A stretch of DNA of 5,239 nucleotides from Acidimicrobiaceae bacterium. Lineage in GTDB: Bacteria; Actinomycetota; Acidimicrobiia; Acidimicrobiales; RAAP-2. Under the pieces are notes generated by a model. The model saw only the letters and a program-made list of their open reading frames with translations, was not told the origin of the DNA and did not search any database. This document shows, piece after piece, positions 1-5,239 of this stretch. Location of the stretch: positions 1 through 5,239 of the forward strand of contig PKZN01000166.1 of assembly GCA_003133075.1 (NCBI GenBank), written 5' to 3'. The first letter of the stretch is position 1. Each line of letters opens with the position of its first letter. A program made the position numbers and the translations under genes.

Positions 1-370
1 CGCGGCGCGCGCCGCCGGCATACGCGTTGACCGGGTGAAGATTGGTGTCTACGTCGCGGGCAGCATGCTGGCGGCCCTGGGCGGGCTCATGGAAGCGGGA
101 CGCGTCTCGGCGGTGACGGGTACCCAAGGTTACGGAGAGGGCATCATCTTTACCGTCTTCGCCGCCGCCGTTATCGGTGGCGTGAGTTTGAAGGGCGGAC
201 GCGGGAACATGGTGGGAGCGGCGTCGGGCGTTATCTTGCTCGGACTCGTCCAAAATATTCTCGACCTCGCGAACGTCTCCAACTACTGGATTGAGGCGAT
301 CGACGGTGTCGTCATTCTCTTCGCACTGGTGCTCGCGCGCGTCATTGGTGGCAAAGAGAGCGCGGAATGA
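1..370 (+). CDS. ABC sugar transporter permease, C-terminal part (RbsC/BPD_transp_2 family)
   Basis: The reading frame is open from base 2 to the TGA at 368-370, giving 122 C-terminal residues; members of the family are usually a little over 300 residues, so most of the gene lies left of the window. The GTG at 35 is an internal codon and not the start, because the frame and the similarity continue upstream of it. The first residues (AARAAGIRVDRVK) resemble the cytoplasmic loop that contacts the ATPase in RbsC-type permeases. They are followed by hydrophobic segments, the family signature AVIGGVSLKGGRGNMVGA, and a last membrane helix (GVVILFALVLARV). It would form the inner-membrane channel of an importer with a periplasmic or lipoprotein binding protein and an ATPase, neither of which is visible. 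Its stop overlaps the start of the fuconate dehydratase, so import of L-fucose or a related sugar is inferred from context. The family call is firm, the substrate is not. Confidence 0.9.
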   Translation, partial: AARAAGIRVDRVKIGVYVAGSMLAALGGLMEAGRVSAVTGTQGYGEGIIFTVFAAAVIGGVSLKGGRGNMVGAASGVILLGLVQNILDLANVSNYWIEAIDGVVILFALVLARVIGGKESAE

Positions 371-377
371 GCGCGGA
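358..377 (+). repeat. Short direct repeat across the permease/fucD junction
   Basis: The 9-mer GAGCGCGGA occurs at 358-366 and again at 369-377, separated by AT. The two copies straddle the ATGA overlap, so the permease ends in ESAE while FucD begins MSAE. It could be a small tandem duplication or chance in GC-rich sequence. No function can be assigned. Confidence 0.5.
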
Positions 378-1686
378 GCGAGAGACGTTCAGCCATTTCG
401 AGGTCAGTGACGTGCGATTCCCGACCTCACGCGACCTCGACGGAAGTGACGCGATGAACCGGGACCCGGATTACTCCGCCGCGTACGTCAAGGTTCACAC
501 GACGAGCGGTGCGAGTGGTGACGGTTTTGTCTTCACCATTGGACGGGGTAACGAGGTTGAGGTCGCGGCAATTCGTGCGGTAGAGCTGTTGGTCGCGGGT
601 CTCGCCGTCGATGACGTATTGGCCGACATGGGGGCCTTTTGGCGACTGCTCACCCACGACAGTCAGCTGCGGTGGTTGGGGCCCGAAAAGGGCGTCATGC
701 ATATGGCGATTGGCGCGGTCGTGAACGCCGTATGGGATCTCTACGCCAAACGCGAAGGAGTTCCGCTGTGGCAACTGCTGAGCGGTTTTTCACCGCAGCA
801 GATCGTGGACCTGGTCGACTTTCGTCACCTCACCGACCAGCTGACGCCCGAGGAGGCGCTGGCGATCCTCGAGAAAGCCGAGCCCGGGCGCGAGAGTCGG
901 GAACAGGAACTCTTAGAACGCGGGTACCCGGCCTACACGACATCGGCGGGATGGATTGGCTACTCGGACGACAAGGTGCGCCATCTCGTCCACCAAGCCC
1001 TGGAGAGTGGCTTCACGCACCTCAAGTTCAAAGTCGGCGGTGACATAGAAGACGATCTCCGTCGCCTGGGAATGGTGCGTGAGTTGGTCGGGCCCGACGT
1101 CCGATTGTCGGTGGACGCCAACCAAGTGTGGGACGTCAACGAAGCCATTGTCAACGTTCGCCGACTCGCCGCGTACGACATCTACTGGGTCGAAGAACCT
1201 ACGAGCCCCGACGACGTACTGGGCTTTGGCGAGATCGCACGACAGGTGCGACCCATCAAGGTGGCGACCGGAGAACACGTCGCGAACCGCGTCATGTTCA
1301 AGCAGTTCTTGTCGAGCGGAGCGATCGACGTCTGTCAGATCGACGCGTGCCGTGTCGCGGGCGTCAACGAGAATATCGCCATCCTTCTCATGGCGGCAAA
1401 GTTCCAGATACCGGTATGCCCCCACGCCGGGGGAGTCGGTCTGTGTGAGATTGTCCAACATCTCTCAATGTTCGATTACGTCGCGGTGAGCGCGACGATC
1501 GATGAACATTGGATTGAATACGTTGACCACCTCCACGAGCATTTTGTCGATCCCGTGGAAGTCGTCCAAGGTCGTTATCGTGCGCCCCGATACGCCGGAA
1601 GCGGGGCAGCCATGCACGCGGAGTCGATAAGGGACTTTGGCTATCCTCAGGGGGCCATGTGGCGCGAGTTGTCCAACAGTCTTTAG
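367..1686 (+). CDS. fucD: L-fuconate dehydratase (enolase superfamily, mandelate-racemase subgroup)
   Basis: This 439-residue protein should dehydrate L-fuconate to 2-keto-3-deoxy-L-fuconate in the cytoplasm (EC 4.2.1.68), with Mg2+. The N-terminal capping domain has the family-typical stretch DAMNRDPDYSAAYV (28-41) and LRWLGPEKGVMHMA (101-114). In the barrel domain are the KxK pair K220/K222, metal ligands D250 (DANQVWD), E276 (EEPTSPDD) and E303 (TGEHVANR), and the D326/H353 dyad (QIDACR, CPHAGGVGLCE). From memory, this set lies two residues later than in the characterised Xanthomonas campestris FucD, and the protein also resembles human ENOSF1 along its length. No active-site residue is missing. 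The ATG at 367 overlaps the permease stop by 4 nt, with only a weak purine-rich AGAGAG just upstream, so translational coupling is likely. It is the most substrate-specific gene here and sets the L-fucose interpretation; L-galactonate or D-arabinonate could be side substrates. Confidence 0.95.
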   Translation: MSAERETFSHFEVSDVRFPTSRDLDGSDAMNRDPDYSAAYVKVHTTSGASGDGFVFTIGRGNEVEVAAIRAVELLVAGLAVDDVLADMGAFWRLLTHDSQLRWLGPEKGVMHMAIGAVVNAVWDLYAKREGVPLWQLLSGFSPQQIVDLVDFRHLTDQLTPEEALAILEKAEPGRESREQELLERGYPAYTTSAGWIGYSDDKVRHLVHQALESGFTHLKFKVGGDIEDDLRRLGMVRELVGPDVRLSVDANQVWDVNEAIVNVRRLAAYDIYWVEEPTSPDDVLGFGEIARQVRPIKVATGEHVANRVMFKQFLSSGAIDVCQIDACRVAGVNENIAILLMAAKFQIPVCPHAGGVGLCEIVQHLSMFDYVAVSATIDEHWIEYVDHLHEHFVDPVEVVQGRYRAPRYAGSGAAMHAESIRDFGYPQGAMWRELSNSL

Positions 1687-1697
1687 CGTCATCGATC

Positions 1698-1704
1698 GAA
1701 AGGA
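1698..1704 (+). promoter_or_regulatory. Ribosome binding site of the FAH-family gene
   Basis: GAAAGGA lies 9 nt before the GTG at 1714, inside the only real intergenic gap of the window (1687-1713). It is one of the clearest Shine-Dalgarno sequences here and supports GTG 1714 as the start. Independent initiation at this point would make sense because the gene is not overlapped with fucD. Confidence 0.7.
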
Positions 1705-1713
1705 TTCGTAACT

Positions 1714-2562
1714 GTGCGTATAGCTCGTCACGGCGAGACCGGCCATGAGACACCGATAGTCGCGGGTGCCGATGGTCTCTGGCGCGATCTTCGTCCGCTC
1801 ACCCCCGACATTGACGGAGCATTCCTCGCCGAGGGATGGAAACCCGTAAGGGCCGCTCTCGAGGCGGACGCGTTGCCCGAGGTGTCCGGCCCCATTTCTC
1901 GATTCGGGCCACCACTGGCGAGCGTCGGCAAGATTATCTGCATCGGTCTCAATTACATTGACCACATTCGAGAGACGAACGCGGAGACACCTACGGAACC
2001 AGTGGTCTTTCTCAAGACTCCCGATACCGTGGTCGGCCCCAACGACGAAGTCCTCATTCCGCGCAAGTCGGTGAAAACTGACTGGGAGGTTGAACTGGCG
2101 GTCGTCATCGGTTCCACCGCGCGCTACCTGAGCGATCCCGCCGACGCGCGTGCGTGCATTGCGGGCTACGCGATCAGCAACGATGTCTCGGAGCGAGAGT
2201 TCCAGATAGAACGCGGGGGCCAGTGGGACAAGGGCAAGAACTGCGAGACGTTCAACCCCTTCGGACCGTGGATCGTCGACGAGGAAGAACTCGGCGACCC
2301 TCAGAATTTGGGGATGCGGCTCTGGGTCAATGGAGTACAGCGCCAAGACGGCAGTAGCGCCAACATGCTCTTTGGAATCTCCCACCTCGTCTGGTACCTC
2401 AGCCAGTTCCTCGTGCTTCGTCCGGGCGACGTCGTCAACACCGGAACGCCGCACGGCGTCGCGCTTGGCCTCCCCGATCATCCCTACCTGCGCCGCGGTG
2501 ACGTTGTGGAAGTCGAGATCGACGGACTGGGGCGTCAGCGCCAAGTATTTGGGGCGGCGTAG
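1714..2562 (+). CDS. FAH-family hydrolase, probable 2,4-diketo-3-deoxy-L-fuconate hydrolase
   Basis: This 282-residue fumarylacetoacetate-hydrolase-family protein probably cleaves 2,4-diketo-3-deoxy-L-fuconate to pyruvate and lactate, the last step of the oxidative fucose route. The N-terminus (MRIARHGETGHETPIV) matches the small N-terminal domain typical of bacterial members, supporting the GTG start. The catalytic domain shows GLNYIDHIRE (78-87) with a candidate H84/E87 dyad, FLKTPDTVVGPND, the metal ligands E125 and E127 (DWEVELAVVIG) and D157 (SNDVSERE), K175 in GKNCETFNPFGPW, and TGTPHGVALG (243-252). All expected catalytic positions are intact. Annotation pipelines often label such proteins ureidoglycolate lyase or 2-hydroxyhepta-2,4-diene-1,7-dioate isomerase. 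Lying between fuconate dehydratase and a dehydrogenase favours the diketo-acid hydrolase role. The family call is strong, the exact substrate is inferred from context. Confidence 0.88.
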   Translation: MRIARHGETGHETPIVAGADGLWRDLRPLTPDIDGAFLAEGWKPVRAALEADALPEVSGPISRFGPPLASVGKIICIGLNYIDHIRETNAETPTEPVVFLKTPDTVVGPNDEVLIPRKSVKTDWEVELAVVIGSTARYLSDPADARACIAGYAISNDVSEREFQIERGGQWDKGKNCETFNPFGPWIVDEEELGDPQNLGMRLWVNGVQRQDGSSANMLFGISHLVWYLSQFLVLRPGDVVNTGTPHGVALGLPDHPYLRRGDVVEVEIDGLGRQRQVFGAA

Positions 2563-2563
2563 C

Positions 2564-3313
2564 GTGGCCGGCGAAGCCCGTCGACGGGCACTCGTCACGG
2601 GTGGGGCGTCGGGCATTGGACTCGCGACGGCACGCGCCCTCGCCGAGAGCGGTGTGGAAGTGGCGATTCTTGATCGCGCGCCGAGTGGTCCCGACGGCTT
2701 CGTGTTCGTGTTCGCTGACGTGACCGACGACGTCCAGGTACGCGAGGCGGTGGCCTCGGCCATCGAGCAACTCGGGGGCCTTGACATCCTGGTCAACTGC
2801 GCGGGCATCGGTGCCCAAGGTGGCGTCGAGGCCAACTCTGATGAGGAGTGGCACTTCGTCCTCGACGTGAACGTCGTCGGTATAGCCCGCGTGACGCGAG
2901 CGGCGCTGGCCGCGCTGACCGCATCGCCGAGTGGCGCGATCGTGAACGTGAGTTCGATCGCCGCCACCGTCGGTCTGCCCGACCGGGTGCTCTATTCGGC
3001 GACGAAGGGGGCCGTTCTCTCGATGACCCTCGCCATGGCCGCTGACCTCCTACCGCTCGGTGTACGCGTGAACGCAGTCAATCCCGGCACCACGGACACT
3101 CCCTGGATCGGGCGACTGTTAGAAAGCGCGAGTGATCCTAAACACGAACGCGACGCGCTCGAGGCGCGACAACCCCACGGGCGCCTCGTGAGCGCCGAAG
3201 AGGTCGCGGCCGCCGTTGTCTATCTCGCGTCGAGCGCGTCGGGTTCAACGACCGGCACGTACCTCGCGGTAGATGGGGGGATGCAGCGCGTGCGTACCCG
3301 ACCGAAGTCGTGA
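2564..3313 (+). CDS. Short-chain dehydrogenase, probable 2-keto-3-deoxy-L-fuconate dehydrogenase
   Basis: This classical SDR of 249 residues probably oxidises the C4 hydroxyl of 2-keto-3-deoxy-L-fuconate to the 2,4-diketo acid with NAD+. The Rossmann fold starts almost at the N-terminus: TGGASGIG (12-19) binds the cofactor, and D37 after the second strand suggests NAD rather than NADP. ADVT (51-54), NCAG (78-81, a variant of NAG), N103, S131, Y144 and K148 (YSATK) complete the catalytic tetrad, and NPG (173-175) follows. The tail ends VDGGM plus nine residues. The start was placed at GTG 2564, one base after the preceding stop, because the nucleotide-binding motif begins about 11 residues later; an open frame reaching back to 2330 would add sequence inside the FAH gene. 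A weak GGGGCGG lies about 9 nt upstream. The alternative is the first-step sugar dehydrogenase, but an aldo/keto reductase downstream fits that role. Confidence 0.88.
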   Translation: MAGEARRRALVTGGASGIGLATARALAESGVEVAILDRAPSGPDGFVFVFADVTDDVQVREAVASAIEQLGGLDILVNCAGIGAQGGVEANSDEEWHFVLDVNVVGIARVTRAALAALTASPSGAIVNVSSIAATVGLPDRVLYSATKGAVLSMTLAMAADLLPLGVRVNAVNPGTTDTPWIGRLLESASDPKHERDALEARQPHGRLVSAEEVAAAVVYLASSASGSTTGTYLAVDGGMQRVRTRPKS

Positions 3314-3639
3314 ACCCCAAGCGTGTTGCCTCGGTGATCCGATTGCTTCCCGAAAAGGAGGCGAGCTATCGGTCTCTGCACGCGGAGGTCTGGCCCGGTG
3401 TACTGGACACGTTGCGGGCGAACGGCGTCACCAACTATTCGATCTTTCTTCGTGACGGCCTCTTGTTCTCCTACCTCGAGTACGTGGGTGACGACTACGA
3501 AGCGTCCATGGCGAGAATCGGTGAGGACCCGGTGACGAGGGAGTGGTGGCAACATACCGATCCCTGTCAGTCCCCCGTCGAGTCTGCGCAGCCGGGTCAG
3601 TGGTGGGCACCCCTCGAGGAAGTGTTTCATCTCGAATGA
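3310..3639 (+). CDS. RhaM-family sugar mutarotase, probable L-fucose mutarotase
   Basis: This 109-residue protein belongs to the L-rhamnose mutarotase family (PF05336, formerly DUF718), whose E. coli member RhaM has 104 residues. Matching blocks are Y20-x3-H24-x3-WP (RhaM Y18/H22), NYSIFL (42-47), LLFSYLEY (51-58), the WW pair at 79-80, and the C-terminal LEEVFHLE. The enzyme would interconvert alpha and beta anomers of the imported sugar in the cytoplasm and so feed the sugar dehydrogenase. The GTG start overlaps the SDR stop as GTGA and has no convincing Shine-Dalgarno, so it probably depends on coupling with the gene before it. Its stop overlaps the next gene as ATGA. L-fucose specificity is inferred from the operon; by sequence alone L-rhamnose could not be excluded. 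It is not of the FucU/RbsD fold family that performs this job in enterobacteria. Confidence 0.88.
   Translation: MNPKRVASVIRLLPEKEASYRSLHAEVWPGVLDTLRANGVTNYSIFLRDGLLFSYLEYVGDDYEASMARIGEDPVTREWWQHTDPCQSPVESAQPGQWWAPLEEVFHLE
3616..3622 (+). promoter_or_regulatory. Possible ribosome binding site of the lactonase gene
   Basis: GAGGAAG lies inside the mutarotase gene, 13 nt before the ATG at 3636. The match to the anti-Shine-Dalgarno is good but the spacing is long, so coupling through the ATGA overlap may matter more. Confidence 0.4.
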
Positions 3640-4487
3640 CCCCGGACTTTCGCATTGACGCGCACCACCACCTTTGGGATCTGGCCAATCGGGAACAGAC
3701 ATGGACCGAAGGCTTACCCGAACTTCACCGCACCTTCACGATGGACGACTTGATTCCGCACCTCATCGACAACGACATCGCGGGAACCGTGCTCGTTCAA
3801 ACGATCAACGACCCCGAGGAGACGCCCGAACTGCTACTTCAGGCCCACGAGAGTCCGTACGTCCTCGGTGTTGTTGGATGGATTGATCTGACGAACGACG
3901 TGGCTGACCAGATTGCCTTCCTGCAGTCCCAGCCGGGAGGCGACGCGCTGAAAGGGGTGCGTCACTTGGTCCAGGGCGAACCTGATGTCAATTGGCTGGC
4001 CCGTCCAGACGTCCGTGACGGGCTGCGTGAGGTGGGCGACGCGAATCTCGTCTACGACATTCTCGTCTACCCTCATCAGATCGACGTTGCCATCAGCACA
4101 GTACGCGCACTGCCCGAGGTGACGTTCGTCCTTGACCACTGTGGGAAACCACGAATTAATGACGGCGTCATCGATGAGTGGCGACGTCAGATGGTGGAGC
4201 TGTCCGCGAGTGAGAACGTCGCGGTAAAACTTTCGGGACTCGTGACCGAGGCGGACCGCGCACACTGGAGTGAGCGCGATCTTCAGCCCTACGTGGACGT
4301 CGTGCTCGACTCGTTCTCACCACGCCGGGTGATGTTCGGCTCCGATTGGCCGGTCTGCCAACTCGCCGCGACGTACGACGAAGTGGTGAGCACGGCTGAA
4401 TCGTTGACCGCGTCACTTGGCAGTGACGAGAAGAACGCGCTCTTCGGTGCGACCGCCTCGCAGTGGTACGGATTGGAGGCCGAATGA
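3636..4487 (+). CDS. Amidohydrolase-family lactonase, probable L-fuconolactonase
   Basis: This 283-residue amidohydrolase_2 family (COG3618) protein probably opens L-fucono-lactone to L-fuconate. Visible features are the N-terminal strand IDAHHHLWD with the metal-site type HxH (H10, H12), LKGVRH (105-110), YDILVYPHQ (140-148), the LDHCGKP block (166-172, H168), VKLSGL (197-202) and FGSDWPVC (234-241, with the catalytic-type D237). Family lactonases and 2-pyrone-4,6-dicarboxylate hydrolase share these. The start was set at ATG 3636 because IDAHHHLW follows immediately, as is usual in the family; the frame stays open back to an ATG at 3543 but that stretch lies wholly in the mutarotase gene and has no matching domain. 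Both ends overlap their neighbours by 4 nt. L-rhamnonolactonases belong to the same family, so the fuconate specificity rests on the adjacent dehydratase. Confidence 0.9.
   Translation: MTPDFRIDAHHHLWDLANREQTWTEGLPELHRTFTMDDLIPHLIDNDIAGTVLVQTINDPEETPELLLQAHESPYVLGVVGWIDLTNDVADQIAFLQSQPGGDALKGVRHLVQGEPDVNWLARPDVRDGLREVGDANLVYDILVYPHQIDVAISTVRALPEVTFVLDHCGKPRINDGVIDEWRRQMVELSASENVAVKLSGLVTEADRAHWSERDLQPYVDVVLDSFSPRRVMFGSDWPVCQLAATYDEVVSTAESLTASLGSDEKNALFGATASQWYGLEAE
4475..4479 (+). promoter_or_regulatory. Ribosome binding site of the aldo/keto reductase gene
   Basis: GGAGG ends 4 nt before the ATG at 4484, inside the last codons of the lactonase gene. The core is strong and the spacing short. 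It supports ATG 4484 as the start, together with the ATGA overlap. Confidence 0.6.
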
Positions 4488-5239
4488 AGGTGTCGACAGT
4501 TGGTCGCACGGGCGTGGCGGTGACGGACTTGGGTTTTGGCGGCGCGCCGATTGGCAATCTTTATCGTGTCACGAGTGACGACGAAGCCGAAAGTGCCGTC
4601 GCGGCCGCGTGGGACGGGGGAGTACGGTACTTCGACACTGCCCCGCACTACGGATTAGGTCTCTCGGAGCGTCGATTGGGCCGCGTTCTCTCGTCCAAGG
4701 TTCGCACGGAGTTCGTGCTCTCGACCAAAGTCGGTCGACTGCTCACGGCGAATCCTCACCCCACGGGCTCTGATCTGGAGTCAGGGGGGTTCGACGTTCC
4801 CGACGATCTCACTCGGACGCTCGACTACTCCGCCGACGGCGTAAAGAAGAGCATTGAGGAAAGCCTTCGCAGATTAGGCACCGACTACGTCGACATTGTC
4901 TACGTGCACGACCCCGATGACTACGTCGATCAAGTTATGCGTGAGACGTTCCCCGCCCTCGTCAAACTCCGCGACGAAGGAGTGGTTCGCGCAATCGGCG
5001 CGGGCATGAACTTCTGGGAGCCACTTTTGGAGTTCGTACGACACTCCGACATAGACGTGGTCATGCTGGCTGGACGTTGGACGCTGCTCGATCGAACGGG
5101 CGCGCCGCTCCTCGAGGCGTGTGAGGAGCGCGGCGTCGCGGTCGTGGCGGCGGCGCCATTTAACTCGGGCATCCTGTCGCGCGCGAAGCCCCAGAGCGAC
5201 GCCCACTTCAACTACGAGGGCGTGTCGCCAGAACTGCTC
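4484..5239 (+). CDS. Aldo/keto reductase, probable L-fucose 1-dehydrogenase (3' end cut by window)
   Basis: The frame from ATG 4484 is open to the last base, giving 252 residues of a protein that in this family usually has somewhat over 300. It should oxidise L-fucose to L-fuconolactone with NAD(P)+, the first step of the pathway. The N-terminus has the aldo/keto reductase strand GRTGVAVTDLGFGGAPIGN, and the catalytic tetrad is D51 and Y56 (FDTAPHYG), K82 (LSTKVGR) and H142 (YVHDPDD). The loop from RLL through DYSADGVKKSIEESLRRLGTDYVDIV (about 85-139), the IGAGMNFWEP block (171-180) and AAPFNSGIL (223-231) are typical of the subgroup annotated as D-threo-aldose / L-fucose dehydrogenase and pyridoxal 4-dehydrogenase. 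The cofactor-binding C-terminus is outside the window, so NAD versus NADP cannot be judged. The start overlaps the lactonase stop by 4 nt. The family call is strong and operon context favours L-fucose. Confidence 0.9.
   Translation, partial: MKVSTVGRTGVAVTDLGFGGAPIGNLYRVTSDDEAESAVAAAWDGGVRYFDTAPHYGLGLSERRLGRVLSSKVRTEFVLSTKVGRLLTANPHPTGSDLESGGFDVPDDLTRTLDYSADGVKKSIEESLRRLGTDYVDIVYVHDPDDYVDQVMRETFPALVKLRDEGVVRAIGAGMNFWEPLLEFVRHSDIDVVMLAGRWTLLDRTGAPLLEACEERGVAVVAAAPFNSGILSRAKPQSDAHFNYEGVSPELL

Noticed and set aside
35..370. A small separate membrane protein starting at GTG 35
   Set aside because: The frame is open to the window edge and the residues before GTG 35 match the ATPase-contact loop of the permease family, so this is the end of a longer gene.
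639..1043. Second plus-strand frame inside fucD
   Set aside because: It is arginine-rich and without domain features, and shadows the fully conserved fucD frame.
1687..1713. Intrinsic terminator or promoter in the fucD/FAH gap
   Set aside because: The only stem is 4 bp with no following T-run, and no -35/-10 pair can be seen in 27 nt.
2330..2563. N-terminal extension of the SDR back to an in-frame ATG
   Set aside because: The extension lies inside the FAH gene and encodes no SDR sequence. The cofactor-binding motif sits at the usual distance from GTG 2564.
1465..2967. A 500-codon open frame on the minus strand
   Set aside because: It runs antisense across the end of fucD, the whole FAH gene and half of the SDR, all of which have intact family motifs on the plus strand. 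Its translation shows no recognisable domain; long antisense frames are expected in GC-rich genes.
3543..3635. Upstream start for the lactonase
   Set aside because: The 31 extra residues lie within the mutarotase gene and resemble no part of the family; ATG 3636 is directly followed by the expected IDAHHHLW strand.
367..4487. Reading the cluster as an L-rhamnose oxidative operon
   Set aside because: Mutarotase, lactonase, SDR and FAH families would also fit rhamnose, but the dehydratase matches L-fuconate dehydratase along its whole length and the first dehydrogenase is an aldo/keto reductase of the fucose type.
4874..5211. Minus-strand frames opposite the aldo/keto reductase
   Set aside because: The plus strand carries catalytic and structural motifs of the reductase throughout; the antisense products have no recognisable features.

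Overview
The window is a single, densely packed, plus-strand sugar-catabolism operon from a GC-rich bacterium. It is cut at both ends: it opens inside an ABC sugar-transporter permease and closes inside an aldo/keto reductase. Every gene points the same way, nothing is intergenic beyond 27 nt, and I see no RNA gene, mobile element, CRISPR array, promoter or terminator. Protein similarities, GTG starts and strongly GC-biased codons would fit an actinobacterial lineage (possibly Acidimicrobiia-like), but that is a low-confidence impression; no phylogenetic marker is present.

Layout: (1) 1-370, C-terminal end of an RbsC/BPD_transp_2 type permease; (2) 367-1686, L-fuconate dehydratase of the enolase superfamily; (3) 1714-2562, fumarylacetoacetate-hydrolase (FAH) family enzyme, probably 2,4-diketo-3-deoxy-L-fuconate hydrolase; (4) 2564-3313, short-chain dehydrogenase, probably 2-keto-3-deoxy-L-fuconate dehydrogenase; (5) 3310-3639, RhaM-family sugar mutarotase; (6) 3636-4487, amidohydrolase_2 family lactonase, probably L-fuconolactonase; (7) 4484-5239, aldo/keto reductase of the L-fucose / D-threo-aldose 1-dehydrogenase group, truncated by the window edge.

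Together these supply every step of the oxidative, non-phosphorylative L-fucose route: uptake by an ABC importer, anomer exchange by the mutarotase, oxidation to the lactone by the aldo/keto reductase, lactone opening, dehydration to 2-keto-3-deoxy-L-fuconate, NAD-dependent oxidation to the 2,4-diketo acid, and hydrolytic cleavage to pyruvate and lactate. No kinase, isomerase or aldolase of the classical FucIKA pathway is present. The fuconate dehydratase anchors the substrate call; the other enzymes are assigned by family plus context. Enzymes of this pathway commonly also accept L-galactose- or D-arabinose-derived substrates, so the physiological sugar could be broader than L-fucose.

Four of the six gene junctions are 4-nt ATGA/GTGA overlaps and one is a 1-nt gap, which implies translational coupling. 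The only real gap, before the FAH gene, carries the clearest Shine-Dalgarno sequence. This is a known pathway in a neat arrangement. I did not find a convincing new system; the findings list the points that merit checking.
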